DNA from: Ancylobacter aquaticus
Lineage (GTDB): Bacteria > Pseudomonadota > Alphaproteobacteria > Rhizobiales > Xanthobacteraceae
Direction: 5' to 3'
DNA length: 64,000 nt
Assembly (NCBI RefSeq): GCF_004339465.1
Contig: NZ_SMFY01000002.1
Span: forward strand, 1-64,000
The notes below the pieces were generated by a model. It was not told the DNA's origin and made no database searches. It saw only the letters and a program-made list of their open reading frames with translations. Shown here one piece after another: positions 56,843 to 64,000 of this stretch; within the stretch, counting starts at the first letter, position 1; each line of letters starts with the position of its first letter. A program made the position numbers and the translations under genes.

Positions 56843-57800
56843 TGGGCAGGTTCCCCGGCAGGGTGCGCGAGAGCGCGTCCAACACCGCCATGCGGACGGC
56901 GACGCCCATCTCGACCTGTTCGCGGATGAGCGACTGGGCGCCATCGGCCACCGCCGAATCGATCTCGACGCCGCGATTCATCGGGCCGGGATGCATCACA
57001 AGTGCGTCCGGTTTGGCGAAGCGCAACTTGGCCTCGTCCAGCCCCCAGAAATGGAAATACTCTTTTACCGAAGGGACATAGGAGCCGTTCATGCGCTCGC
57101 GCTGGAGCCGCAGCATCATGACGATGTCGACATCGGCAAGCCCGGTCCGCATGTCGCCATGGACCGCGACGCCGAAGCGCTCGATGTCCTTCGGCAACAG
57201 CGTGGGCGGGGCGACGACCCGCACCTGCGCGCCAAGCGCTTGAAGCAGAAGGATGTTCGAGCGGGCGACGCGCGAGTGGGTGATGTCGCCGCAGATCGCC
57301 ACCGTCAGGCCCTGGATTCGGCCTTTGTTTCGGCGGATGGTCAGCGCGTCGAGCAGCGCCTGCGTCGGGTGCTCATGCGCGCCGTCGCCGGCATTGACCA
57401 CCGCGCAGTCGACCTTGCGGGCGAGCAGTTCCACCGCCCCGGAGGCGCTGTGGCGCACGATCAGCACGTCCGGGTGCATGGCGTTGAGCGTCGCGGCGGT
57501 ATCGATGAGCGTCTCGCCCTTCTTCAACGAAGAGGTGCTGACCGACATGTTCATCACGTCGGCGCCGAGGCGCTTGCCGGCGATCTCGAACGAGGCCTGG
57601 GTGCGGGTGGAGGCCTCGAAGAACAGGTTGATCTGGGTGCGCCCGCGCAGCGTCGCCCGTTTCTTCTCCACCTGGCGGTTGAGAAGCACGAACTCCTCGG
57701 CGAGGTCGAGCAGGCCGACGATCTCCTGCGGAGACAGGCCCTCGATGCCGAGCAGGTGGCGGCGCTGGAGGGTGAAGCTGGCGTTCGGGTTCGATGTCAT
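56835..57800 (-). CDS. pyrB: Aspartate carbamoyltransferase catalytic subunit
   Basis: The 321-residue enzyme makes carbamoyl-aspartate, the committed step of pyrimidine synthesis. It has the carbamoyl-phosphate loop [13 protein letters not shown] (60-72), [16 protein letters not shown], and [14 protein letters not shown]. No pyrI is present. Overlap with the PyrC' gene suggests a complex of the two, as in Pseudomonas. Confidence 0.96.
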   Translation of the reverse strand: MTSNPNASFTLQRRHLLGIEGLSPQEIVGLLDLAEEFVLLNRQVEKKRATLRGRTQINLFFEASTRTQASFEIAGKRLGADVMNMSVSTSSLKKGETLIDTAATLNAMHPDVLIVRHSASGAVELLARKVDCAVVNAGDGAHEHPTQALLDALTIRRNKGRIQGLTVAICGDITHSRVARSNILLLQALGAQVRVVAPPTLLPKDIERFGVAVHGDMRTGLADVDIVMMLRLQRERMNGSYVPSVKEYFHFWGLDEAKLRFAKPDALVMHPGPMNRGVEIDSAVADGAQSLIREQVEMGVAVRMAVLDALSRTLPGNLPNA

Positions 57801-57870
57801 ATCGAAGTCGGCTGGTTAGAGGCAGCGGAGGCCCTCCGCAAGCATATTAGCGCTCTGTCCCGCTTTTCGC

Positions 57871-58803
57871 TTACAGCAGCGCCACGGTCGCGATCACCAG
57901 CGGCATGGTAACGGCAGCGAGAAGTGTCTGCACGGTGAGGATTTCCGCCAGCAGCGGCGCGTCGCCGCCCATTTGCCGCGCCAGCACATAGCCGTTCGGG
58001 GCGGAGGGCACGGAGGCGCCGACGGCGACGATAAGCAGATCCACCTCGCGCAGGCCGAGGACGAACCCGATTGTCACGGCGATCGCCGGCAGCAGGGCCA
58101 GCTTGATCACGCAGGTGAACCAGGTCGCGGCCCGCGGGCGTCGCAGGTCTCCCAGGCGCAGGCCGGCCCCCACCACCAGCAGGCCCAGCGCCAGCGAGGA
58201 GCGCCCCAGAATGTCGCCAAAGGTCATGAGCACCGGCGGGATCGGCAGGTTCAGCGCATTGATGAGCGCGCCGGCGGCGCAGGACCAGATGAACGGGTTC
58301 CGTACAATCTGCAGCAGCAGCAGGCGGTTACTTGTGCCGCCATTCTCGCCATGGCGGGCCAGCACGATGACGCTGAGCGTGTTGAGCACGGGAATCATCA
58401 CCGCCAGCCCGACGGCGGCGACCGCCAGCCCCTTGGGGCCGGCGAGCGAGCCCGAGACGGCGAGGGCGATATAGGTGTTCCAGCGTAGGGCGCCCTGGAA
58501 GACCGAGGTGTAGCTCGGCCCAGGCAGGTGAAAAGCGCGGCAGATCGGGTGGCGGGCCAGGGTGATGAGCAGCCCCGTCAGGCCGATGGCGCCTAGCAGC
58601 GCGGTCGACACTTCCATCACCGCCACCTCGCCCAGATCCGCCGTCGCAATGCTGACGACGAGCAGGGCGGGAAACAGGACGAAATAGGTCAGCCGCTCCA
58701 GCGCGATCCAGTGCGAGGCCTCGGGGAGCAGCCCGCGCTTGAGCGCAGCACCCAGAGCGATGACGAGGAAGACCGGCACCAGCGCGCCGAGCACAGCGGA
58801 CAT
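57871..58803 (-). CDS. AEC (auxin efflux carrier) family transporter
   Basis: The 310-residue protein has about ten membrane helices: MSAVLGALVPVFLVIALGAA at the start, then LTYFVLFPALLVVSIA, and a C-terminal half with VGASVPSAPNGYVLARQMGG, typical of the Mem_trans family. Substrate unknown; malonate/malate-type carboxylates are carried by some relatives. It lies between ruvX and pyrB on the same strand. Confidence 0.9.
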   Translation of the reverse strand: MSAVLGALVPVFLVIALGAALKRGLLPEASHWIALERLTYFVLFPALLVVSIATADLGEVAVMEVSTALLGAIGLTGLLITLARHPICRAFHLPGPSYTSVFQGALRWNTYIALAVSGSLAGPKGLAVAAVGLAVMIPVLNTLSVIVLARHGENGGTSNRLLLLQIVRNPFIWSCAAGALINALNLPIPPVLMTFGDILGRSSLALGLLVVGAGLRLGDLRRPRAATWFTCVIKLALLPAIAVTIGFVLGLREVDLLIVAVGASVPSAPNGYVLARQMGGDAPLLAEILTVQTLLAAVTMPLVIATVALL

Positions 58804-58829
58804 GTCAGCCCGGCTCCATGGAATAAGGA

Positions 58830-59312
58830 TCAGCCATTGCCGGCGATGAAGCGCAGCCGGTCCAGCGCGCCCTGCAGGATGAAGACGGCGGCCTGCTGGT
58901 CCACCACCTCGGCCCGCCGCGCCCGGCTCATGTCCATGGCGATCATGTCGCGCTCGACGGCGGCGGTGGACAGGCGCTCGTCCCACAGGATGATCGGCAA
59001 CTCGGTCAGCCGGGCGAGGTTGCGAGCGAAGGCGCGCGAGGACTGTGCGCGCGGGCCCTCGCTGCCATCCATGTTGACCGGCAGGCCGATGACGATGCCG
59101 ATTGCCCCGCGTGCCGCGCCCAGCGCCAGCAGGCGCGCGGCATCGGGGGTGAACTGCTTGCGGGCAATGGTCTCCACCGGGGCGGCGAGCCGCCGGTCGG
59201 GATCGGAACTGGCGACGCCGATGGTCTTGGTGCCGAGATCGAGCCCGATCAGCCCGCCACGAAGGGGCAGGAGTGGCGCGGCGTCGGTGACGGTGAGAAT
59301 TGCAGCGACCAT
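58830..59312 (-). CDS. ruvX: Putative pre-16S rRNA nuclease / Holliday-junction resolvase homologue YqgF
   Basis: The 160-residue RNase H-fold protein has IGLDLGTKTIGVASSD (Asp25), IVIGLPVNMDGSEGPRAQ and LPIILWDERLSTAAVERDM, the YqgF signatures. YqgF of E. coli trims the 16S rRNA 5' end. It lies 26 bases upstream of the AEC gene. Confidence 0.93.
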   Translation of the reverse strand: MVAAILTVTDAAPLLPLRGGLIGLDLGTKTIGVASSDPDRRLAAPVETIARKQFTPDAARLLALGAARGAIGIVIGLPVNMDGSEGPRAQSSRAFARNLARLTELPIILWDERLSTAAVERDMIAMDMSRARRAEVVDQQAAVFILQGALDRLRFIAGNG

Positions 59313-59477
59313 GATGGCGCTCGCCTAGCATGGCGAGCGGCGCGGCGCCATCGCCGGGCCGGCCCAGGCAGGCGGGGGCGAGACGTCACCGCGCCCAAAA
59401 GCCGGCGCGGTGCTTGTGCGGCGGCGCACGTGCCCTATGTTCCCCCGCGCTCCACCTGCAATGAATGAGGCTCGGCG

Positions 59478-60182
59478 ATGAAGATCACCTGGTTCGGCCA
59501 CGCGGCGTTTCGGCTCGATTTCGCGGACACGGCGGTGCTGATCGACCCGTTTCTGACGGGCAATCCGGCCTTTAGCGGCGATTTCGGCGAGGCAACGGCG
59601 GATGTCTCGCATGTGCTGCTGACACATGGACATGGCGACCATGTCGGCGACAGCGTGGCCATCGCGCGGGCCAACGAGGCGACGGTCGTGGCCAATGCCG
59701 ATCTCGCCGGCTGGCTTGGCCAGCAGGGCGTTGCCCGGCTGGAGCCGATGAACACCGGCGGGACGGTGCATTTCGACGGATTCACCGTGAGCATGGTGCG
59801 AGCCGACCACTCCTCCGGCATGATGGAGGACGGGCGCACCGTTTATCTCGGCAATGCCAACGGCATCATCGTCAAGGCGCCCGGCGAGCCCACTGTCTGG
59901 CACATGGGCGATACCGACATTTTTTCCGACATGGGCCTCATCGCCGAACTGCACAGGCCGGACGTGGTGATCGTGCCGATCGGCGACCGCTTCACCATGG
60001 GGCCGGAACTGGCGTCGGTGGCGGTGTCGCGCTATCTCGGCGGCCTCTCCATCATCCCGGCGCACTACGCCTCGTTCGGCCTGCTGGAGCCCGGTGCCGA
60101 GCGATTCGTCGCCCTGGTAGGCGAGGAAGCGACAGTGGTGGTGCCGGAAAAGGGCGTGCCGGTCGCGTTCTCACGGGGCTGA
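59478..60182 (+). CDS. UPF0173 metal-dependent hydrolase
   Basis: The 234-residue metallo-beta-lactamase-fold protein begins MKITWFGHAAFRLDF and has the metal motif H50-G-H52-G-D54-H55 (LLTHGHGDHVGD), VWHMGDTDIFSDM and a C-terminal IPAHYASFGLL. It belongs to UPF0173; the substrate is unknown. It ends seven bases before the stop of the convergent helix-turn-helix gene. Confidence 0.93.
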   Translation: MKITWFGHAAFRLDFADTAVLIDPFLTGNPAFSGDFGEATADVSHVLLTHGHGDHVGDSVAIARANEATVVANADLAGWLGQQGVARLEPMNTGGTVHFDGFTVSMVRADHSSGMMEDGRTVYLGNANGIIVKAPGEPTVWHMGDTDIFSDMGLIAELHRPDVVIVPIGDRFTMGPELASVAVSRYLGGLSIIPAHYASFGLLEPGAERFVALVGEEATVVVPEKGVPVAFSRG

Positions 60183-60189
60183 GCCCGGC

Positions 60190-61104
60190 TCAGGGGGCGT
60201 CGATGGCGGCGAGGCCGGCGCGCACCGCCACCATCTGGCGCACCAGCGCCATGGCGACGAACTGTTCCAGCGCGTCGATGAGGGCCGGCTGCGGCAGTAC
60301 GCCCGGCCCGCGACTACCCTGTTCCTCCACCCGCCGGACCAACCCTGCGGCGGCGGCATCCTGAACGATGCCGACGACATGCGAGCGGGAGATGCGGAAC
60401 GAGCGCGCCAGCTGCGAAATCGACATCGGCTGGCCGGTCAGCCCGATGCCGAACAGCGCGAGGGCGATTAGCAGCCCACCGTCCCGCTCGGCGAATTGTC
60501 CGATGGCCGGAATGTCGAAGGCGGGACGCCACCCGACCCGCAGCGGCTCAAGCAAGGCGCGGACGAAGGCTGCAAGGAAGACCGGGTCGTCCAGATGGCG
60601 CAAACCCCGCTCGCCTTCCTCGGGCACGACGAGGGCGAGGGTGTTGAGCATGGTGCGCCAGCGCTCGCGGTGGATCGACATCAGCTTCTCGGTGACGACA
60701 AGGCGCCGGCGGCGCCCGTCGCTGTCCGGCGCTGGCGCGATCATGCCGAACACCCGGAAAGCCGCGAGTATGGCGCCGACGCGGCCTGGGCTGCACACAT
60801 CGAGCGAGATCGCCTCCGCCTTCAGCCGACCCGTGGTCAGGCCGGGGGAGCCGGGTTTCTCGAAATGCATGTCCAGAATCAGCAGCGAGAGCACGAACCG
60901 GCCGCGGTCGTTGAGCAGGCGGGTGAGCAGCAGATTGCCACGGTAGGAGTCGCTGATGTTGATTGCCGCCTGCCGCGCAATCCAGGGGAAATCCGGCCGG
61001 GCCCGAAGCCGGGCGCGTTCCTGCGGTTCGCCCGGCATCAGGCCGTCGAATCGGCGAAGAGTGGAATCGCCGGTCCGGACCGTGGCTGAATCACGCGCAA
61101 CCAT
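60190..61104 (-). CDS. Putative winged-helix DNA-binding protein
   Basis: The 304-residue protein matches no family I know by sight. MSISQLARSFRISRSHVVGI near residues 235-255 reads as a helix-turn-helix, followed by VQDAAAAGLVRRVEEQGSRG, the typical recognition helix and wing of MarR-like regulators; an N-terminal region (GRVGAILAAFRVFGMI) may be a second winged helix. GAGGAG lies four bases before the ATG at 61104. Confidence 0.6.
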   Translation of the reverse strand: MVARDSATVRTGDSTLRRFDGLMPGEPQERARLRARPDFPWIARQAAINISDSYRGNLLLTRLLNDRGRFVLSLLILDMHFEKPGSPGLTTGRLKAEAISLDVCSPGRVGAILAAFRVFGMIAPAPDSDGRRRRLVVTEKLMSIHRERWRTMLNTLALVVPEEGERGLRHLDDPVFLAAFVRALLEPLRVGWRPAFDIPAIGQFAERDGGLLIALALFGIGLTGQPMSISQLARSFRISRSHVVGIVQDAAAAGLVRRVEEQGSRGPGVLPQPALIDALEQFVAMALVRQMVAVRAGLAAIDAP

Positions 61105-61208
61105 TCTTCTCCTCGTAACCTTCCGTTGCGACCAATAATCGACATTGCCGGGCGCCACAAATCGCTCAATGTAGCGTCGGGGTCTCCTGGCGGGATCCAG
61201 AACAGGAC

Positions 61209-61544
61209 ATGATCAAAATGAGCCACCAATCTCGCGTCTTCCCGCTTGCGCGCCGCCTCGTGCCGGCCGCCTTCTGCGGCGGGCTGCTGGTCGCTCTCGC
61301 CGTGGGCGGCTCCGCCCCCGCCGATGCAGCCGTGATTTACTGCACCTCGCCGGGCTTTCCGGTGGGATGCGTGGTTCGCGCGACTCCCTATGCCGCGCCC
61401 GCCGCACGGGCGGCCGTTTATTGCACGCGCCCCGGCTTCCCCGCCGGCTGCACCGCCGGCGCCAATGTCAATGCACGCGCCGTCGCCCGGCCCGGTCCGG
61501 GCGTCAACGTGAATGGCGGCGTGAACCGGGCAGGCGTGCGCTGA
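61209..61544 (+). CDS. Small exported protein with two Cys-Pro-Gly repeats
   Basis: The 111-residue protein has a signal peptide (cleavage near residue 40, ADAA) and two repeats, VIYCTSPGFPVGC and AVYCTRPGFPAGC, each with two cysteines, then an Asn/Gly/Val-rich tail. It is likely secreted and may form disulfides. Start 61209 or 61218. No known function. Confidence 0.7.
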   Translation: MIKMSHQSRVFPLARRLVPAAFCGGLLVALAVGGSAPADAAVIYCTSPGFPVGCVVRATPYAAPAARAAVYCTRPGFPAGCTAGANVNARAVARPGPGVNVNGGVNRAGVR

Positions 61545-61569
61545 AGGTACTACTACCATGGAGATTATC

Positions 61570-61872
61570 ATGATGCTTCGCTCCTTTGCCCGCGCAGCCG
61601 GGCTGTCCACGGCGGCATGTGCCGCGCTCGTGCTGATGGCCAGCGGCGGGGCCCGTGCCGACCAGGCGGCGGGAAATGCCTGCGCCGCCTCGCTGACGGC
61701 GGACGGCAAGGCGATCTACGCGGCGGTGATGGCGGCGGGCGATAGCGGCGACCTGCGCACTATCGTCACCGATACCACCAAGTCGCTCGCCATGTCCGGC
61801 CAGATCGACCGCGGCAGTGCCCGCTCCAACGCCGAGGCCGCCGGCCAGTGCCTGGAGCAGGCGCGCTCCTGA
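61570..61872 (+). CDS. Small exported hypothetical protein
   Basis: The 100-residue protein has a signal peptide ending near ARA-DQAAG (about residue 31) and a helical mature part with two cysteines (NACAASL and AGQCLEQA). The ATG at 61570 has GGAG six bases upstream, preferred over the ATG at 61558. It follows the Cys-repeat protein gene by 25 bases, so the pair is probably one operon. Confidence 0.7.
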   Translation: MMLRSFARAAGLSTAACAALVLMASGGARADQAAGNACAASLTADGKAIYAAVMAAGDSGDLRTIVTDTTKSLAMSGQIDRGSARSNAEAAGQCLEQARS

Positions 61873-61884
61873 CACGATCTAACC

Positions 61885-61994
61885 CGGCCGTTAGACGGCC
61901 GGTTCTTGCCTGAAGAAGGCGCGCTCCCGGCGCGCCGGCCGGCCGCTAGACGGCCGGTCTCCGCCTGAGAAAGGGGCGCCACTGGCGCGCCGAC
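61885..61994 (+). repeat. Tandem imperfect 55-bp repeat with hairpins
   Basis: Unit 1 (61885-61939) and unit 2 (61940-61994) abut exactly and match at about 43 of 55 positions by my alignment. Each begins with the palindrome CGGCCG(T/C)TAGACGGCCG and ends with a GGCGCG-type palindrome. The second palindrome of unit 1 is GGCGCG-CTCCCGG-CGCGCC. It lies in the 231-base gap between the exported-protein gene and gatC. Confidence 0.7.
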
Positions 61995-62103
61995 CGGCAT
62001 CCAGTCCCCGCCATTGATGTGGCGAGCGTAGCGCCGCGCGTTGCGGGGCGCGGTGCGTGCCTGCTATAGGGCGCGCATCGGTTTCAGTGGATTGGGATTT
62101 CGG

Positions 62104-62391
62104 ATGTCGGTCGATCAGGCGACGGTCCGGCGGGTGGCGCATCTGGCGCGCATCGCCGTGACAGAGGACGAGGTGGCCCATCTCCAGGGCGAGCTCAACG
62201 CCATCCTCGCCTTCGTGGAGCAACTCGGCGAGGTCGACACCTCAGGCGTCGAGCCCATGACCAGCGTCATCCCGATGACCCTGCCACTGCGCGCGGATGT
62301 GGTGAGCGACGGTGGCTATGCCGAGCGTGTGCTCGCCAACGCCCCGGCGGCCGACGACGGCTTCTTCGCCGTCCCGAAAGTGGTGGAGTGA
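62104..62391 (+). CDS. gatC: Glutamyl-tRNA(Gln)/aspartyl-tRNA(Asn) amidotransferase subunit C
   Basis: The 95-residue protein begins [20 protein letters not shown] and has [20 protein letters not shown], the GatC pattern. It stabilises GatA in the GatCAB complex that makes Gln-tRNA(Gln). Its stop overlaps the gatA start region. Confidence 0.96.
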   Translation: MSVDQATVRRVAHLARIAVTEDEVAHLQGELNAILAFVEQLGEVDTSGVEPMTSVIPMTLPLRADVVSDGGYAERVLANAPAADDGFFAVPKVVE

Positions 62392-62396
62392 GCGAG

Positions 62397-63890
62397 ATGA
62401 GCCACGCACGCCACGAACTCACCCGCCTGACCCTCACCGCCGCCCATGAAGGGCTGAGCGAGGGCCATTTCACCGCCACCGAGCTGACGCAGGCCTATCT
62501 CAGTGCCATCGAGGCGGCCGGCGACCTCAACGCCTATGTGCTGACCACGCCGGATAAGGCGCTGGAGATGGCCAAGGCCAGCGATGCGCGCTACACCGCC
62601 GGCGAGGCCGGCCCGCTGGAAGGCATTCCGCTCGGGATCAAGGACATGTTCGCCACCGAGGGCGTGCGGACCACGGCCTGCTCGAACATCCTCAAGAACT
62701 TCGTGCCCCCCTATGAATCGACCGTCACTTCCCGGCTGTGGAAGGATGGCGCGGTGCTGCTGGGCAAGCTGAACCAGGACGAGTTCGCCATGGGCTCGTC
62801 TACCGAATCGAGCGCCTTCGGCGCGGCGGTGAACCCGTGGCGGCGGAGGGGCTCGTCGCAGAAGCTGGTGCCCGGCGGTTCTTCCGGCGGCTCGGCGGCG
62901 GCAGTGGCGGCGCATATCTGCGCCGGGGCGGCCGGCACCGACACCGGCGGCTCGATCCGGCAGCCGGCGGCCTTCACCGGCACGGTCGGCATCAAGCCGA
63001 CTTATGGCCGCTGCTCGCGCTGGGGCGTCGTCGCCTATGCCTCCTCGCTCGACCAGGCCGGGCCGATCGCCCGCTCGGTGAACGATGCCGCTCTGCTGCT
63101 GCGCTCCATGGCCGGCCACGACCCCAAGGATTCCACCAGCGTGGACCTGGCCGTGCCCGATTACGAAGCCGCGGTTGGCGCCTCGGTGAAGGGTAAGCGG
63201 ATCGGCATTCCCCGCGAATACCGGGTCGAGGGCATGTCGCCGGAGATCGCCGCGCTGTGGGACAGGGGTGCCGACATGCTGCGCGATGCCGGCGCGGAGG
63301 TCGTCGACATCAGCCTGCCGCACACCAAATACGCGCTGCCGGCCTATTACATCGTCGCGCTGGCGGAAGCCTCTTCCAACCTCGCCCGCTATGACGGCGT
63401 GCGCTATGGCGAGCGGGTGGCCGGTCGCGACATCGTCGACATGTATGAGAAGACCCGCGCCGCCGGCTTTGGCGACGAGGTGCGCCGGCGCATCATGGTC
63501 GGCACCTATGTGCTCTCGGCCGGTTACTACGATGCCTATTACCTGAAAGCCCAGAAGGTCCGCACGCTGATCAAGCGCGACTTCGAGACCGTCTTTGCCG
63601 AGGGCATCGACGCCGTGCTCGCGCCGGCCACGCCCTCGCCCGCCTTTGGCATCGGCGAGAAGTCGGGCGCCGATCCCGTGGAGATGTATCTGCAGGACGT
63701 GTTCACGGTGACGCTGAACATGGCCGGCCTGCCGGGCATCGCGGTGCCGGCGGGGCTCTCCTCCGACGGGCTGCCGCTCGGCCTGCAACTGATCGGCCGC
63801 CCCTTCGGCGAGGAGGGGCTTTTCGCACTCGGCCAAGTGATCGAGGAGGCCGCCGGCCGCTTTGAGATCACCGAGCGCTGGTGGGAGTGA
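62397..63890 (+). CDS. gatA: Glutamyl-tRNA(Gln)/aspartyl-tRNA(Asn) amidotransferase subunit A
   Basis: The 497-residue amidase has the catalytic Lys82 ([14 protein letters not shown]), the Gly/Ser loop GGSSGGSAA (160-168) with the cis-Ser, and Ser186 in [10 protein letters not shown]. It releases ammonia from glutamine for GatB. The start is ATG 62397; an in-frame GTG at 62388 overlaps gatC and is an alternative. gatB is not in the window. Confidence 0.97.
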   Translation: MSHARHELTRLTLTAAHEGLSEGHFTATELTQAYLSAIEAAGDLNAYVLTTPDKALEMAKASDARYTAGEAGPLEGIPLGIKDMFATEGVRTTACSNILKNFVPPYESTVTSRLWKDGAVLLGKLNQDEFAMGSSTESSAFGAAVNPWRRRGSSQKLVPGGSSGGSAAAVAAHICAGAAGTDTGGSIRQPAAFTGTVGIKPTYGRCSRWGVVAYASSLDQAGPIARSVNDAALLLRSMAGHDPKDSTSVDLAVPDYEAAVGASVKGKRIGIPREYRVEGMSPEIAALWDRGADMLRDAGAEVVDISLPHTKYALPAYYIVALAEASSNLARYDGVRYGERVAGRDIVDMYEKTRAAGFGDEVRRRIMVGTYVLSAGYYDAYYLKAQKVRTLIKRDFETVFAEGIDAVLAPATPSPAFGIGEKSGADPVEMYLQDVFTVTLNMAGLPGIAVPAGLSSDGLPLGLQLIGRPFGEEGLFALGQVIEEAAGRFEITERWWE

Positions 63891-63893
63891 GGC

Positions 63894-64000
63894 ATGCCGC
63901 GCCTGCCCGCCAATGAGCGCTCCCTCGCGCCCTTTCGGGCGGAGATCGATGCTATCGACGCCGCGATCGTTGAACTGCTGGCCCGGCGCTTCGAGGTGGT
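63894..64000 (+). CDS. Chorismate mutase, N-terminal part (3' end outside window)
   Basis: The frame from ATG 63894 reads on to the window edge and gives 35 residues with FRAEIDAIDAAIVELLARRF, the first helix of AroQ-type chorismate mutases, which convert chorismate to prephenate. It starts 3 bases after gatA. Whether it is a free mutase or a fusion cannot be seen. Confidence 0.85.
   Translation, partial: MPRLPANERSLAPFRAEIDAIDAAIVELLARRFEV

Noticed and set aside
56355..57911. 518-codon + strand frame opposite pyrB
   Set aside because: Antisense shadow of pyrB and the PyrC' gene; no recognisable domain.
1..64000. CRISPR array, insertion sequence, prophage or defence island
   Set aside because: No spaced direct repeats, transposase, integrase, Cas or known defence protein was seen among the genes.

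Overview
The window is GC-rich chromosomal DNA from an alphaproteobacterium, most likely of the order Hyphomicrobiales (Rhizobiales). This rests on the order tuf-rpsJ...rplQ with adk after secY, on alphaproteobacterial families (EipB/DUF1849, DUF1489, DUF3572, DUF599, a PyrB-linked DHOase homologue, DivK, phasin), and on palindromic intergenic repeats of a rhizobial type. A Xanthobacteraceae-like host is plausible but there is no rRNA gene here to prove it.

Region 1 (1-14.8 kb, all + strand) is the S10-spc-alpha ribosomal superoperon: the 3' end of tuf, a terminator, then rpsJ rplC rplD rplW rplB rpsS rplV rpsC rplP rpmC rpsQ, a terminator-like hairpin at the S10/spc boundary, rplN rplX rplE rpsN rpsH rplF rplR rpsE rpmD rplO secY adk, a strong sigma-70-like promoter with a structured leader, rpsM rpsK rpoA rplQ, and a strong terminator.

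Region 2 (14.9-30.3 kb) is housekeeping and envelope genes: a Do-type periplasmic protease, rarA, palindromic repeats, crcB, an RluA-type pseudouridine synthase, a polysaccharide deacetylase, tRNA-Leu(GAG), lipB, acylphosphatase, mgtE, a YdcF-type protein, an AT-richer glycosyltransferase, DUF3253/DUF599, a GST, DUF1489, small membrane proteins, panC, and an overlapping VWA/J-domain pair.

Region 3 (30.3-43.9 kb) holds a D,D-carboxypeptidase with a SPOR domain, a phasin with a PhaR-like site, clpS-clpA, azlCD, HIT, an acetyltransferase, GDPD, RidA, eipB, dinB, DUF3572, divK and rpmG (L33).

Region 4 (44-61.1 kb) is mostly - strand: MFS, NUDT19-like Nudix, DUF983, RNase R, topA, dprA, plsY, a degenerate dihydroorotase, pyrB, an AEC transporter and ruvX, interrupted by a + strand DHA2 exporter and a small gene. 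A + strand UPF0173 hydrolase and a - strand helix-turn-helix protein follow.

Region 5 (61.2-64 kb) has two small exported proteins, a 55-bp tandem hairpin repeat, gatC-gatA and the start of a chorismate mutase gene.

I found no CRISPR array, insertion sequence, prophage or recognisable defence system. The most interesting signals are regulatory RNA candidates, repeats, and proteins with altered or split motifs.
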